A DNA stretch of 64,000 bases from Asparagopsis taxiformis (taxonomy: Eukaryota > Rhodophyta > Florideophyceae > Bonnemaisoniales > Bonnemaisoniaceae): positions 366,073-430,072 of the forward strand of contig JALQPE010000211.1 of assembly GCA_030407315.1 (NCBI GenBank), in the 5' to 3' direction. This document shows, piece by piece, positions 19,423 to 29,277 of the stretch. The position numbers were made by a program, and so were the translations under genes. The notes beneath the pieces were generated by a model, which was given only the letters and a program-made list of their open reading frames with translations, was not told where the DNA came from and did no database searches. Numbering within the stretch: position 1 is the first letter of the stretch; each line of letters opens with the position of its first letter.

Positions 19423-20700
19423 ATGGCTCCTACTACCACTGTCACTGCCACTGCCACCCAGTCGACAATCTGTCTCAATTCCCTCGGCCGCTCAAATATC
19501 GACCTTACAATGCCACAAAACGCTCTTTCCGAACAAAGCACTACAGTCACGGAAGGCCCGCAATCCCCTCAACTAACTCGACACACTCCCGTATTCCCGT
19601 CTCTCTCCCCAAAACATACCAACACGCTAACTGATTCACTGATATCAGACACGACTCCCAACACGCCATCATCACCGACAGACTGCAACCATATTCCGCA
19701 AATAACACTGCTTCCTCGCAAACTTTCCCTTTCGCCAGAAGAACACACAGCCAGCACGACAAACACTTCGCCTGATACACCTCCGCCCACGTCTGCTGAA
19801 CTGCATGCAGCTCTTGCCCAAGCCATCTCCGAACGCGATTCTGCTCTGGAACAACTTGTTCAACAGCGCCAACAATGCGTTGAATGCCCCCGATTATGCG
19901 CAAACGTCGAAAAGCTTGAACGTCGCAACGCTTCGATGCGTACGCAGCTGAAAACTGCCGTCCACACCACTCAGACCCATGGACAGCGCCTTTTGCGAGC
20001 AGCTTTCCAACAGCGTCTCACCGAATTGCAACATGAAAGTGCGCAGAGAACCACATCGATGCTCAATTTGCAGAAAAAATGTTTCGAGGAGCAACTGGCC
20101 GAGATGGACGCAGAAGCGGGAGCGGCATTGCACAATCTGCAGCGTCAATTAGAAAATGTTAAAAGTGCACGTATAAGTGACGCCCAAATATTCCAGAGTG
20201 AACGAGACGCCGCGTTGGAGAAAGCAGCTACGACTATGCAAGCTGTAGAGCGCAAAATGTCTCAGTTGCACGCACGCTGCACACGATTGGAGCGAGAGAA
20301 GCGCGCTTTAGCTGCTTCAGTTGCCGAGAAGCAGGTTATGATCGATGTGCTTGCCTCGGCTGCGTCGGCAAGAGACGTAGAGCGCCGTCGCCTTGATCTG
20401 CTTTCCAAAACCCATGAAGAAGAGCGCACGCGAAAGAATGCAATTATCGACTCATTGCATGCAGAAATTGCAACGCAACGCACACAGCTTTCACAGGAAC
20501 GTGAGCTCTGTGCGGCACTTATTGAGCGTGCTGATACAATTCAAGCTTGCCGTCAAGACGACTCTTTGCGTAACGCAGAAGAGATGCAACATTGTAAGCA
20601 ACGGTCGAAAACTGAAGTTGACAGGCTTGGAAGGCTATTTGCCAGCATGATCCAAGACTTTGCTGCTGTACCACCAGACGTGTCCACGGATGATCGGTGA
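19423..20700 (+). CDS. coiled-coil protein of unknown function
   Basis: The ATG at 19423 gives 425 residues. The frame is open further upstream without an ATG. The first 110 residues are rich in Thr, Ser and Pro and probably disordered. From about residue 125 to 395 there is an almost continuous charged heptad-like coiled coil, starting SAELHAALAQAISERDSALE and including a Cys-rich interruption CVECPRLC (about 150). The end is short and acidic. I do not recognise a family. A structural, cytoskeletal or Golgi/centrosomal role would be a guess. The ORF is intact, codon use matches the neighbours, and it shares a promoter gap with SAC3. Confidence 0.7.
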   Translation: MAPTTTVTATATQSTICLNSLGRSNIDLTMPQNALSEQSTTVTEGPQSPQLTRHTPVFPSLSPKHTNTLTDSLISDTTPNTPSSPTDCNHIPQITLLPRKLSLSPEEHTASTTNTSPDTPPPTSAELHAALAQAISERDSALEQLVQQRQQCVECPRLCANVEKLERRNASMRTQLKTAVHTTQTHGQRLLRAAFQQRLTELQHESAQRTTSMLNLQKKCFEEQLAEMDAEAGAALHNLQRQLENVKSARISDAQIFQSERDAALEKAATTMQAVERKMSQLHARCTRLEREKRALAASVAEKQVMIDVLASAASARDVERRRLDLLSKTHEEERTRKNAIIDSLHAEIATQRTQLSQERELCAALIERADTIQACRQDDSLRNAEEMQHCKQRSKTEVDRLGRLFASMIQDFAAVPPDVSTDDR

Positions 20701-21198
20701 ATGCCATCTACATCACTGGTTCTGGTCGGGCTCAAGTGTTGCACAGTTTTCTAAATAGAGTATTATTCAACTCGGTGGACACAGTTGGTAGTACTATACA
20801 TAGAAAACTGTGCTGCACAGCACTGCCTTACACTCATCATTGCTGTTCCTCAACTACAACTCCTCCTTCATGTAGCACATGTATGTTATATGTATAAACG
20901 TCATTTCGTTGAAATGTCCTGTGATCGCAATCATGGACAGATCGATTGCAAACAGCATGATGTATCCCTCGGGTACAACAGTTTACCGCAACCATTCATA
21001 CCTCTTCCGAAAGTGGCAGTGAGCTAAAATAGATCCGTCAGCGACAGGCACTTGAGAGGTGACCGACTTAAAATATACCGACAGCTCCGACGTCAGTTCA
21101 TTAATTTTCTTAAATACTTGAATCTTGTAGAGTACCAGCAATGCGATCTCACGAGTTGAAATCTGCTCCTCGCTCGCACAAACTCCGCCAAAGCTGCG
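20701..21198. other. intergenic gap, nothing recognised
   Basis: This 498 bp gap lies between two same-strand genes. Short ORFs here lack conserved character. It presumably holds the 3' UTR of the coiled-coil gene and the promoter of the decarboxylase. Confidence 0.5.
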
Positions 21199-22878
21199 AT
21201 GCATCCTAAATTCTCCGTCAATGGCTGGATTGCGCCGCTGGCATTGAAACCGCTCCATCAAAAAGTTCGATCTCGTAACCCTCTGCGCATTGCTACCTCA
21301 GCGTGCGCATCAGAAACTGAAATCGACGATGACTCCAACAACCCACTCGTCTGGAAAAATCCTGACGAGACGCCTCTTCTCAGTGCGATGGCCCTTGAAG
21401 CCCGCCGCATACGAGTCAACTTGTTTTGTCCGGGACATAAGCAGGGAGCGCATGCACTCCCTCAACTGCGTTCCATAATGGGAACACAGTCGATGCAAAT
21501 GGACCTTCCAGAGCTGCCCAATCTAGATAACCTTTTCGCGCCGGAAGGCGTTATTGCCGATTCACAACTTTTGGCAGCACAAACGTTTACGGAAGGACCA
21601 GATTTTTGGAACACATTCTTTCTTGTAAATGGTTCTACATGCGGAATTGAGGCCGCCATCATGGCAACTGTAAAGCCACACAGAAAGATCGTTTTGCCCC
21701 GAAACGCACATCAATCCGCAGTCCATGCCCTTGTTTTGTCTGGTGCTAAGCCCGTCTGGGTGGAACCACAGTACGATCACCAAAATGATCTTTTACACGG
21801 TGTATCTGTGTCAAGTATCGCAAAAGCCTTGGAGGAAAATGCTAACGAGGTTGACGCTGTGCTAGTTATATCACCAACTTATCATGGTGTATGCTCAGAT
21901 ATTACAGCTATAGCAAAAGCTACTCATTCAGCAGGTGCACGTTTAATCGTTGACGAAGCACATGGTGCTCACTTTGCTTTTCATGATCTGCTTCCAACAT
22001 CATCTACATATTGCAATGCAGACATTGTGATTCAAAGCACACATAAAACGCTAGGCGCTTGGTCACAAGCAGCTATGATGCATGTCAGAAAGTCTTCGAT
22101 CGACAAGCAGCAAATTGCCAGTGCATTACAGCTCGTGCAAAGTACCAGCCCAAATTATCTGCTGCTCTCCTCCTTGGAAGCTGCGAGAGCCCTAATGGAT
22201 CGAGAAGGTCAGCATCTAATGTATCAAACCATAAAGTTGGCTCAGAGCAGTGCAATTCGAATCGCTTCCTTACCAGGATTTTCTGTTTTGGGTATCAATG
22301 GTGTAGGAATGTCTTCGGCGGACGACGCTGAGTCTATGATACATGATTTGGATCCTACAAGAATAACAGTGATTCTTCCTCCTGGCATCAGTGGTTACGA
22401 AATTGATACACACCTCATTGATAGATTTGGAGTATATGCGGAACTACCGTCATTCCGACATATCACATTTGTCTTTTCTCCTGGGAATGATCAAAACGAT
22501 GTTGATACTCTGGTCACTTCCCTTTCACTTTACGAAGCAACAAGTGATTTGCGAACGGACCTAATCAGTGCGGAATCACCAACTTCTAAATTCCCAGTGT
22601 TTGGAGAACAAACAATGGTGTCTCCCAGAGATGCCTTTTTTGCAGAATCAGAAAGAGTTGATGCAGATGATGCTATCGGTCGCGTGAGCGTTGAAACACT
22701 ATGCCCATATCCCCCTGGAATTCCAGTCATCGTACCTGGAGAAAGAATAAGCGCCGAATGCATTCAGCTCATACGAGGTGTTCTTGATGCTGGAGGAAGT
22801 GTGTCGGGTGCAAGTGATGAATCTCTTTCCACGATCCGCGTACTTTCTCCAGCAGAGGAACGTCGTATGCTCGGATGA
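21199..22878 (+). CDS. Orn/Lys/Arg decarboxylase, PLP-dependent (bacterial/cyanobacterial type), probably plastid
   Basis: The 559-residue protein has a PLP fold-type I aminotransferase core. NLFCPGHKQGAHALPQL and FFLVNGSTCGIEAAIM bind cofactor phosphate, DEAHGAHFAF supplies the Asp (about residue 253) and STHKTLGAWSQAAMMH the Schiff-base Lys (about 283). The C-terminal group III domain ends with CPYPPGIPVIVPGERIS. The length is that of the shorter bacterial/cyanobacterial Lys/Arg/Orn decarboxylases that make cadaverine or polyamines. Substrate choice is not visible. The first 40 residues are basic and poor in acids (SRNPLRIATSACAS), consistent with a plastid transit peptide. It converges with MRPL11, with the stop codons 69 bp apart. 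Confidence 0.88.
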   Translation: MHPKFSVNGWIAPLALKPLHQKVRSRNPLRIATSACASETEIDDDSNNPLVWKNPDETPLLSAMALEARRIRVNLFCPGHKQGAHALPQLRSIMGTQSMQMDLPELPNLDNLFAPEGVIADSQLLAAQTFTEGPDFWNTFFLVNGSTCGIEAAIMATVKPHRKIVLPRNAHQSAVHALVLSGAKPVWVEPQYDHQNDLLHGVSVSSIAKALEENANEVDAVLVISPTYHGVCSDITAIAKATHSAGARLIVDEAHGAHFAFHDLLPTSSTYCNADIVIQSTHKTLGAWSQAAMMHVRKSSIDKQQIASALQLVQSTSPNYLLLSSLEAARALMDREGQHLMYQTIKLAQSSAIRIASLPGFSVLGINGVGMSSADDAESMIHDLDPTRITVILPPGISGYEIDTHLIDRFGVYAELPSFRHITFVFSPGNDQNDVDTLVTSLSLYEATSDLRTDLISAESPTSKFPVFGEQTMVSPRDAFFAESERVDADDAIGRVSVETLCPYPPGIPVIVPGERISAECIQLIRGVLDAGGSVSGASDESLSTIRVLSPAEERRMLG

Positions 22879-22947
22879 ATAAACGTTGAAACATTTGTCT
22901 TGTTGATGAATTTTGCGGGATGAGACGACGTACGGCGGTTCCTTTTG

Positions 22948-23421
22948 CTAATTTGAGGAAGGATCATCGCAAGACCTAGAAGCTGGTTGTTCAACAGCAA
23001 TACCACAGGTTTTGGCGGTACCGATGATCGACATGCAAAGAGCCTGTAGAGGAAGATGAGCTAAATGCTTGTCCTTTTGTTTGATTTTAGCAATCTCGTA
23101 TACATGCTTCAAAGTCACAGTTCCCACAGTTTCACTACCAGGAAGAGCGGCCCCCTTTTCAATTCCAGCAGCCAGTTTCAGATAATGGGAAACAGGAGGA
23201 GATCGAATACTAAATGAAGCAGATCTGTCCGTATATGCGATGACTTTGGCGGTTAGGGGTGTGCCTTCGACGTACTGAGCAGTGGCAGCATTGAAATCTT
23301 TGCAAAACTGCATGATATTGACACCCATCTGACCCAAACGTGGACCTACCGGCGGTGACGGTGCTGCTTTTCCCGCTGGTAACGTCATTTTAACAATCTG
23401 TTTGACGGTACGGGATGCCAT
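22948..23421 (-). CDS. MRPL11: large-subunit ribosomal protein uL11, mitochondrial
   Basis: The ATG at 23421 gives 157 residues starting MASRTVKQIVKMTLPAGKAA, then PSPPVGPRLGQMGVNIMQFC, the uL11 RNA- and release-factor-facing signature. The C-terminal domain reads LCMSIIGTAKTCGIAVE, like mitochondrial L11. uL11 forms the GTPase-associated stalk base. Red algal plastid genomes normally encode their own rpl11, so a nuclear bacterial-type copy is best read as mitochondrial; this is inference. An upstream open stretch to 23463 begins with GTG and is not needed. The N-terminus has little presequence, as is common for MRPL11. Confidence 0.92.
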   Translation of the reverse strand: MASRTVKQIVKMTLPAGKAAPSPPVGPRLGQMGVNIMQFCKDFNAATAQYVEGTPLTAKVIAYTDRSASFSIRSPPVSHYLKLAAGIEKGAALPGSETVGTVTLKHVYEIAKIKQKDKHLAHLPLQALCMSIIGTAKTCGIAVEQPASRSCDDPSSN

Positions 23422-23574
23422 TGTGCGAGAAGAAGCGGGATGGTGAGGAAAAGTAGCTTGCACTGAAAGTTGGGGCTGAGTGCATAATCCGAAAGCGCTC
23501 GCGACTTTTTCTCGTCGAGCCTTTAATTTTGGGTATTTTGCAACGAGATATTTGCTAAGAATCTTAGGCAGCTC

Positions 23575-24957
23575 TCACAAACACGAACTGTTGACGAGCC
23601 ATTTTGGTAAACCGACTCCAGTGCAGGTTTCAAAAATGTGTTCCGGCAATACGAGAGGATGAAGTGCAGGCCATGTTTGCGCAGTTGTGATGGATGCCAC
23701 ACATTTCTTGTGCAAAACAACCGAGTCTGAATGTGGTTCACTCATGTATTCAGGAGGTTGTCCGCCAATTTTTAACGTAACGGCCTCATCATCGGGCGCG
23801 CCTTGAGGAAGATGGTCGTATCGAACAACATTTCGGTACAGGATGCCATCTAATGATGCGCATTCAAACTCACCACCCCAATTAAGTGGGACGTTGATGT
23901 TCATAATTACATCGCCTCTGCTGAACGCATCCATGAGTCGAACATTGTTTTCTTTCGTAGGATCACGGCACAAGGCACTGCTTTGCAATCCTTTTCTGGG
24001 ATAGATTCTACCAACATCTACAGGCTGAACTGGTAATGCATTGAGTACGTTGTGTACAACTTGAATGGTAGCATCAATTGCTCTACTACAGCTTTCTACA
24101 TGTGAACTGTCATTCTTGTCCATAACAAAAAGATCCAAGGAGGAAGCGATTGATGGGATGCCGTACATTGCCGCCTGTCTTGCCGCCGCAAACGTACCGG
24201 AATAAATTATGTCACAACCGAGGTTTTGTCCAAAGTTTATGCCGGACACAGCTAATTTTGGCCAAAAGCCGAGCTTCGCCATCAAACCATGGTACGGTTC
24301 AATTGCTGATTGTATGCAGTCAGCTGGAGTACCTTCATCAATAGAGAAGACGAAGAGTCGACCGACGGTTGCATTATTGGTACCGTTTTGCGAACCAGAA
24401 TATTGCTGTTCGAATTGGAGATGACGACGCAGCGTTAAGGGCTTATTGAGGGAAATACTTTGACCACATGCACTTTTGTTCTTTCCAGGAGCACACACAA
24501 CAACATTTTGGCCGGCAGTGATTAGCGCACGAGCGAAATCAAGAATTAGAGCGTTTTGGGGAGAGATACCGTCATCGTTGGAGAGAATAATGGCAGGCTT
24601 ATGTCCATAACGGAGCACATGGGGCGCAGGAGAGGGCGATGCCATTGAACAAACGAGACGATTCGATGATGGACGGTTGAATGGTCGCCGAGATGACGGA
24701 GCAGATGCCGTGCAAGGCGCAATGAGAAACGATAATTGGACTATACAAGTACGTGGCATGATCATGTTGTACACTGCGACTAGTTTAACACTGTTAGTGT
24801 GGTTTACAGATGTCGGAAAGTTGCTCGAGACTATCTTTCTGGTGGTGACACATCTTGAAGCAGATGCAATATTGCGACGGGCGACCGTGCTCTGCTGTGC
24901 AGTTTGGTAATGCTGCACACGTTTCCATGGATAGATGGCTTTTGCTCTGTAATTCAT
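23575..24957 (-). CDS. SURE: SurE family 5'/3'-nucleotidase (survival protein)
   Basis: The 460-residue ORF has a SurE domain from about residue 122. AIILSNDDGISPQN carries the metal-binding Asp pair, and PGKNKSACGQSISL and VSGINFGQNLGCDIIYSGTF (about 260-280) complete the active site, followed by AAARQAAMYGIPSIASSL. SurE proteins are metal-dependent phosphatases for nucleoside monophosphates. A non-conserved N-terminus of about 120 residues precedes the domain. It contains further Met codons at 65 (24765) and 67 (24759), with a basic, Ser-rich stretch after them that could be a plastid transit peptide, so the true start may be downstream. It diverges from the peroxidase gene. Confidence 0.9.
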   Translation of the reverse strand: MNYRAKAIYPWKRVQHYQTAQQSTVARRNIASASRCVTTRKIVSSNFPTSVNHTNSVKLVAVYNMIMPRTCIVQLSFLIAPCTASAPSSRRPFNRPSSNRLVCSMASPSPAPHVLRYGHKPAIILSNDDGISPQNALILDFARALITAGQNVVVCAPGKNKSACGQSISLNKPLTLRRHLQFEQQYSGSQNGTNNATVGRLFVFSIDEGTPADCIQSAIEPYHGLMAKLGFWPKLAVSGINFGQNLGCDIIYSGTFAAARQAAMYGIPSIASSLDLFVMDKNDSSHVESCSRAIDATIQVVHNVLNALPVQPVDVGRIYPRKGLQSSALCRDPTKENNVRLMDAFSRGDVIMNINVPLNWGGEFECASLDGILYRNVVRYDHLPQGAPDDEAVTLKIGGQPPEYMSEPHSDSVVLHKKCVASITTAQTWPALHPLVLPEHIFETCTGVGLPKWLVNSSCL

Positions 24958-25323
24958 TTATTTCAAAAGATTTGTGAAACTTTTTAGCTTTGCCCATCTT
25001 CTCGATGTCATCTTCAAGCTACAACTAACTTCGACTTTATCTAACCGTCTGCTCGCTAAAATACTCTTCAATTCAAGCATCTCATATATATAAGCTCTAT
25101 AAGTTGAACGCTACCGCAAATAAACCAATGTCTCTATAAAATTCTCAACGTCTTCCAAACTACAAAACTTACTGACAACCATACTTCGATACCTTGAATA
25201 TGGATTCCGAAACATCTGTAACTTGGAACCACTTTGCAAAGCACATATAACCACCCAGCATCTCTCGCCGACACACATCCTTCGATCTTCATCGACTGAT
25301 TCACTCCATGCGCTCCATTCAAC
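24958..25323. promoter_or_regulatory. divergent promoter gap of SurE and the haem peroxidase
   Basis: This is a 366 bp gap. A strong TATA-like TATATATAAG lies at 25085-25094 on the plus strand, about 230 bp before the peroxidase ATG, and is the best core-promoter candidate in the window. That would imply a long 5' UTR. Confidence 0.45.
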
Positions 25324-27417
25324 ATGAGAGCCTCTATCATCTTCTTGTCCATCCTTCTTCTACTACTTCAACATTCCCACCTTGTCGAATCCGCTCGCAA
25401 ACGGAAGCCCAAACTTCTCATTGTTCACAAGAAGGCTGCTATTCGCAATTTGGCTCTGGCAAAAGCCAGTTTGCCATTTCCGAACCTCATCCCACTTTTA
25501 TACGGCAATTCTATCCAGGGTTATACCAGTTCGGGCAAAGCATTTACAATCATTCATTCCGCTACTCGCAAAACTGAAATACTGCCCTTGAAACACAAAC
25601 ATGCTGCTAAGAACGTTGCTGGTTTTGTTATCAAAAGCTCTTCACCGAACGCATATCCCCTTTCACTCGAAAAGTCACTTCTTATCCTCAAGCTGCGACC
25701 TATTTCTTCTGTGTTCGGCGAATTGAGACTCTGGTTTATCAGCCCTAGTTCACACAGAAGACGTCAGAAATTTCGAAGGTTCATCTTGACGAAAAGCTTG
25801 GTTCAGGATTTTGCGGACAACGCTCAAAGAGTGCTTGGAGTAAATGGATGTTCAGAGTTCATCTCTATTTCGGGCCTGTGCAACAATCGACTCAATCCCC
25901 TCTTTGGTGTCACTATTACTGATTTACGAATGGACTTCCCCCATTCTCGTTTTCCAACTACCAAGCTCAACAGCTGGACTCCAGGAACCCGATTAGTAAG
26001 CAACACTATCTTCAAAGTCAAAACTCAGCGATTTGCCCCGCGCAATATCAACATGCTGATGATCATCTTTGGACAACTCATTGATCACGAAATCATTTTG
26101 ACTCACGAGAATAGTAACGCCCCAGCTCCGATTCCGATACCAGATAGTGCGAGTCATATGGAATTTTCCCGGACTGCTATCCTACCCTATCACTATTCTC
26201 AATGCTGCACTGCGAAATATAGTCATCCAAACGTTTGGGAAAGAACGGCCTTCAATGACCTCACGGCGTTTATTGATGGTGGTATTGTATACGGCTCTGA
26301 CAACTTTCGAGCTAATGCGCTACGTTCTTTCAGAGGGGGAAAACTTATCTTGAAGCGGTCTGGGTCTGAACTTCTCTTTCCACGTAATCATCTAAGTGAT
26401 CTTGCCTTCACTGTGCACAATCTACCCAAAGCCGATGATCCCAGCTTGTTCGTTTCTGGAGATGTGAGGGCCAATGAGAATCCTTTCTTGCTAGCAATGC
26501 ATACATTATTTGCACGTGAGCACAATAGGGTTTGTGATGTAATTGCGCGGTGGATGCGGCGGAGAGCGTCACGGAAAATTGCCACTGACAGCTGGATTTA
26601 TAATCAGGCACGTCAGATTGTGATTGCCGAATTACAGAGTATTCTCTTTAATGAATTTGTACCGGCAATGCTTGGATATGATGCTCTTGGGGATTATGAT
26701 GGATACAATTCATCTGTGGATGCAACCATTTCTACTTTTCATTCTTCGTTTGCCTATCGATGGGGCCATTCCGCAATCGTGAACAGTATTAATATCAAGA
26801 ACAAACAAGGAAAGATTGAAAAGAGGTTTGTGAAAGATCTTCTATTCAAGCCGAACGAATTACATCGACATGGAATCGACAACCTGATTCTTGCTTGCAT
26901 GGATACAGCCGCGAAAGATGTCGACGAACAGGTGGAAGATGTTTTACGTGATTTCCTATTCCATGCGAATGAAAGAGGCGTACTAGATTTGGTTGCGCTG
27001 AATATTCAAAGAGGGAGGGATTTCGGTATTCCAAGCTACACAGAAATTCAGAGGTTGTTCGACTCTGGTGAAGGATTGGAAAATATCAAACCAGAACTTC
27101 GCGAGCCTTTGCTAAAATTGTATGGCCATGCTGACAAGATCGATGCATTTGTGGGAAGCCTGGCGGAAAAGAGAAAGTCTGGCTCAATTTTTGGGCCTCT
27201 CTTACAAGCTATCAATGTGGATCAATTCAAGCGTCTTCGCGACGGAGACAGATTCTACTATGAAAACATGAAGTGGCATCCAGAAATCAAGGAACTTCCT
27301 CTAGTTGAAGAGATAATGCTACATGAGATTGGTATGCACAATATAGTGTATGAAAATACCAACATTCCTGATTCCGCGATTGCGGACCGCGATTCCTTCT
27401 TCAAGACTGGCCACTGA
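25324..27417 (+). CDS. secreted animal-type haem peroxidase (peroxinectin/cyclooxygenase superfamily)
   Basis: The 697-residue protein opens with a clear signal peptide (MRASIIFLSILLLLLQHSHL, cleavage near residue 23). The haem peroxidase domain (about 170-660) has the distal site FGQLIDHEIILTHEN, the Ca-binding-like stretch and TAFNDLTAFIDGGIVYGSDN, MHTLFAREHNRVCD, a proximal-His block FAYRWGHSAIVNS, and the near-universal ALNIQRGRDFGIPSY. It is therefore of the animal type and not a plant class III peroxidase. Such enzymes oxidise halides or organic donors, or act as oxygenases in oxylipin synthesis. They are known in red algae, where halogenation, defence and prostaglandin-like products are discussed. 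The donor here is unknown. Intact and intronless. Confidence 0.92.
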   Translation: MRASIIFLSILLLLLQHSHLVESARKRKPKLLIVHKKAAIRNLALAKASLPFPNLIPLLYGNSIQGYTSSGKAFTIIHSATRKTEILPLKHKHAAKNVAGFVIKSSSPNAYPLSLEKSLLILKLRPISSVFGELRLWFISPSSHRRRQKFRRFILTKSLVQDFADNAQRVLGVNGCSEFISISGLCNNRLNPLFGVTITDLRMDFPHSRFPTTKLNSWTPGTRLVSNTIFKVKTQRFAPRNINMLMIIFGQLIDHEIILTHENSNAPAPIPIPDSASHMEFSRTAILPYHYSQCCTAKYSHPNVWERTAFNDLTAFIDGGIVYGSDNFRANALRSFRGGKLILKRSGSELLFPRNHLSDLAFTVHNLPKADDPSLFVSGDVRANENPFLLAMHTLFAREHNRVCDVIARWMRRRASRKIATDSWIYNQARQIVIAELQSILFNEFVPAMLGYDALGDYDGYNSSVDATISTFHSSFAYRWGHSAIVNSINIKNKQGKIEKRFVKDLLFKPNELHRHGIDNLILACMDTAAKDVDEQVEDVLRDFLFHANERGVLDLVALNIQRGRDFGIPSYTEIQRLFDSGEGLENIKPELREPLLKLYGHADKIDAFVGSLAEKRKSGSIFGPLLQAINVDQFKRLRDGDRFYYENMKWHPEIKELPLVEEIMLHEIGMHNIVYENTNIPDSAIADRDSFFKTGH

Positions 27418-27750
27418 AAGAAGGGATGTAGGAGATGAAGCCAGGGCTTTAGATGGCCTGTGGTTCACTTGGACAATAATTTTAGAATAGGACAGAGACG
27501 GCCTTGTAGAGATCCCTTGATGAAAGGTAGAGACTTAAAAACTACTTGTCGCAATTTCATAGTATGATGATGAAGGTCAATCAATATCCTTTTTTTTTAT
27601 GAAAAACAAAACATGAAGCCCTCATCATGTAGCGCAATGATTTTCGATTACAAGCCAGTTTCGAAACCTGGTACTTCGAGTTCAGCAACATCATCGATCC
27701 CGTTCTTTTTTCTGTGACATTCATTTTTGTTGCACATTGCAATTACAGAG
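27418..27750. other. intergenic gap between peroxidase and SEC11
   Basis: A 333 bp same-strand gap. It holds a T-rich run near 27590 and nothing else I can name; it presumably contains the peroxidase 3' end and the SEC11 promoter. Confidence 0.5.
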
Positions 27751-28381
27751 ATGGTCGAGGCTCTACAAACTTTCCTCTTCTACTGGAGGCGTTTCAAAGA
27801 CTTGAAGAAGAGACAAGTGCGTTTAAACCCTGCTTCATCAAGGCGATTTCGACTTTTACTGACAGTTAGAAAACTCTTCGTTCTGCCAGATGATCATGCA
27901 AGTGGTAAGCCTGGGTTTGTTGTTGTCGGGTGCACTGATAACATACAAAGTGTTTATGCTGATATCCAACTCGGAAAGTCCAATTGTCGTCGTGCTTAGT
28001 GGTAGCATGGAACCTGGCGTTCACAGAGGCGACCTTCTTCTCTTGACCAACTACGAGAAAAGTCAACGATTAGTGACCGGCGATATTGTGGTGTACAAAC
28101 TTCCTGAGAGAGATGTGCCAATCGTGCATCGCATCATCAAAGTACATGAGGATTCCAATTATGATATTGATGTGCTCTCTAAGGGAGACAACAATATTCC
28201 TGACGACAGAGGGCTTTACGGAAGGGGGCGAAAATGGCTGCAAAGACCCATGATTGTTGGGCGTGCTTTTGCGTTCCTGCCATATGCTGGAATGTTGACG
28301 ATTATCATGAACGATTACCCGAAACTGAAATACGTATTGCTATCAGCATTATCAGGCCTTGCATTAATTGGTGGGGAATGA
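27751..28381 (+). CDS. SEC11: SEC11 signal peptidase I catalytic subunit, two exons
   Basis: Exon 1 is 27751-27816 and exon 2 is 27890-28381 (558 nt, 185 residues). The 73 nt intron begins GTGCGT, holds an ACTGAC branch-like site and ends CTGCCAG. The splice joins LKKRQ to MIMQVVSLGLLLSGALITYK, which lines up without a gap with the NKRQ...QVLNFG region of animal SEC11. One membrane anchor follows, then the catalytic Ser in VVVLSGSMEPGVHRGDLLLL, the His (in place of bacterial Lys) in VPIVHRIIKVHE, and the Asp motif SKGDNN. A second hydrophobic segment ends the protein. SEC11 cuts signal peptides in the ER lumen. It converges with SufE-BolA (50 bp between stops). Confidence 0.95.
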
Positions 28382-28431
28382 TTGCTGCATCGAGTGTGGT
28401 ATGAGAGCAAACTGATTTAATGCGTGCATCT

Positions 28432-29277
28432 CTATACACTATGTGGCGTAGCTTGAGCGACCTCTTGGGGCGTTTTGGCATCAATTTGCAAGGCGTGAAT
28501 GATTTCCATTTCTTCTGCAAGAATTGTATAAACTAGGCGATGTCTTTGGACTAGAGTGAGGGAATCGAAAGCTTCGGCCACAATTGAAACTAAAAAATGG
28601 GACTCGGTACGTTTACCGTCGTTTGCAGCATGTCCTGCATGCTGCTTGGATAAGTCTTCAATGTGTAATCGAATAGGTTTGAGAGCGCTGAGTTTGCTTT
28701 GTATTGCCGAGTACATGGGACGTTCGGGATTTTGCGGTTGAGTAGACTGCTGTTCAATCAATTGAGCCACTTTGAGTTTGATTTTGGCCAACATGTTGAC
28801 GAAGCCGTTATTTCTGCTGGGTGTCAAGGATACGGCCAAACCAGAAGCGGATATGAAATCGGGATTGACGTCTGCAATGTTGTGAGGGTCGGTACCGTTG
28901 AGACCATTGACGAGCATGGCGAGTAGACCTTTTGTTAATTGAGCATCGGAATCACCTTCAATTTTGACGAGATTGTTATCGTCCAGGGAGACGTTGACAT
29001 GGACGACACTAGTGCAGCCGGTGACACGATTTTGGTCTGTTTTCAACGAGGGGTCCATGGGCGGGAGTTGTTTGGCGAAGAAGAGGAGCTGTTGATATCG
29101 CATTTTGGGGTCGGGGACGGCAGCGAAGGAATCGACATACTTGCGCAATGTGGGCGGGAGACCGAGCGAGTCTGATTTTGCGGTGAATTTCGGAGGTGGG
29201 CGTGTCGAGCAAGTTTTGAGATGGTGACGGAGGGGGAGAGGCGCAACGGGCCGAGTGAAAGCGGGTTGTGGCAACAT
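28432..29277 (-). CDS. SUFE1: SufE-BolA fusion, plastid Fe-S cluster assembly
   Basis: The 281-residue protein has a basic, Pro-rich N-terminus (about 1-38) that looks like a transit peptide. A SufE domain (about 40-170) holds the sulfur-accepting Cys in NRVTGCTSVVHVNV, and a BolA domain (about 188-270) carries YSAIQSKLSALKPIRLHIED, ESHFLVSIVAEAFDSL and HALQIDAKTP. SufE receives persulfide from the cysteine desulfurase SufS and stimulates it. BolA binds monothiol glutaredoxins. The same two-domain order is known in the plant plastid SUFE1, so the gene supports a plastid-bearing host. The ATG at 29277 is the first in frame. Intronless. Confidence 0.95.
   Translation of the reverse strand: MLPQPAFTRPVAPLPLRHHLKTCSTRPPPKFTAKSDSLGLPPTLRKYVDSFAAVPDPKMRYQQLLFFAKQLPPMDPSLKTDQNRVTGCTSVVHVNVSLDDNNLVKIEGDSDAQLTKGLLAMLVNGLNGTDPHNIADVNPDFISASGLAVSLTPSRNNGFVNMLAKIKLKVAQLIEQQSTQPQNPERPMYSAIQSKLSALKPIRLHIEDLSKQHAGHAANDGKRTESHFLVSIVAEAFDSLTLVQRHRLVYTILAEEMEIIHALQIDAKTPQEVAQATPHSV

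Noticed and set aside
20697..21261. Small ORFs between the coiled-coil and decarboxylase genes
   Set aside because: Short, overlapping, without hydrophobic or conserved pattern; probably UTR and promoter sequence.
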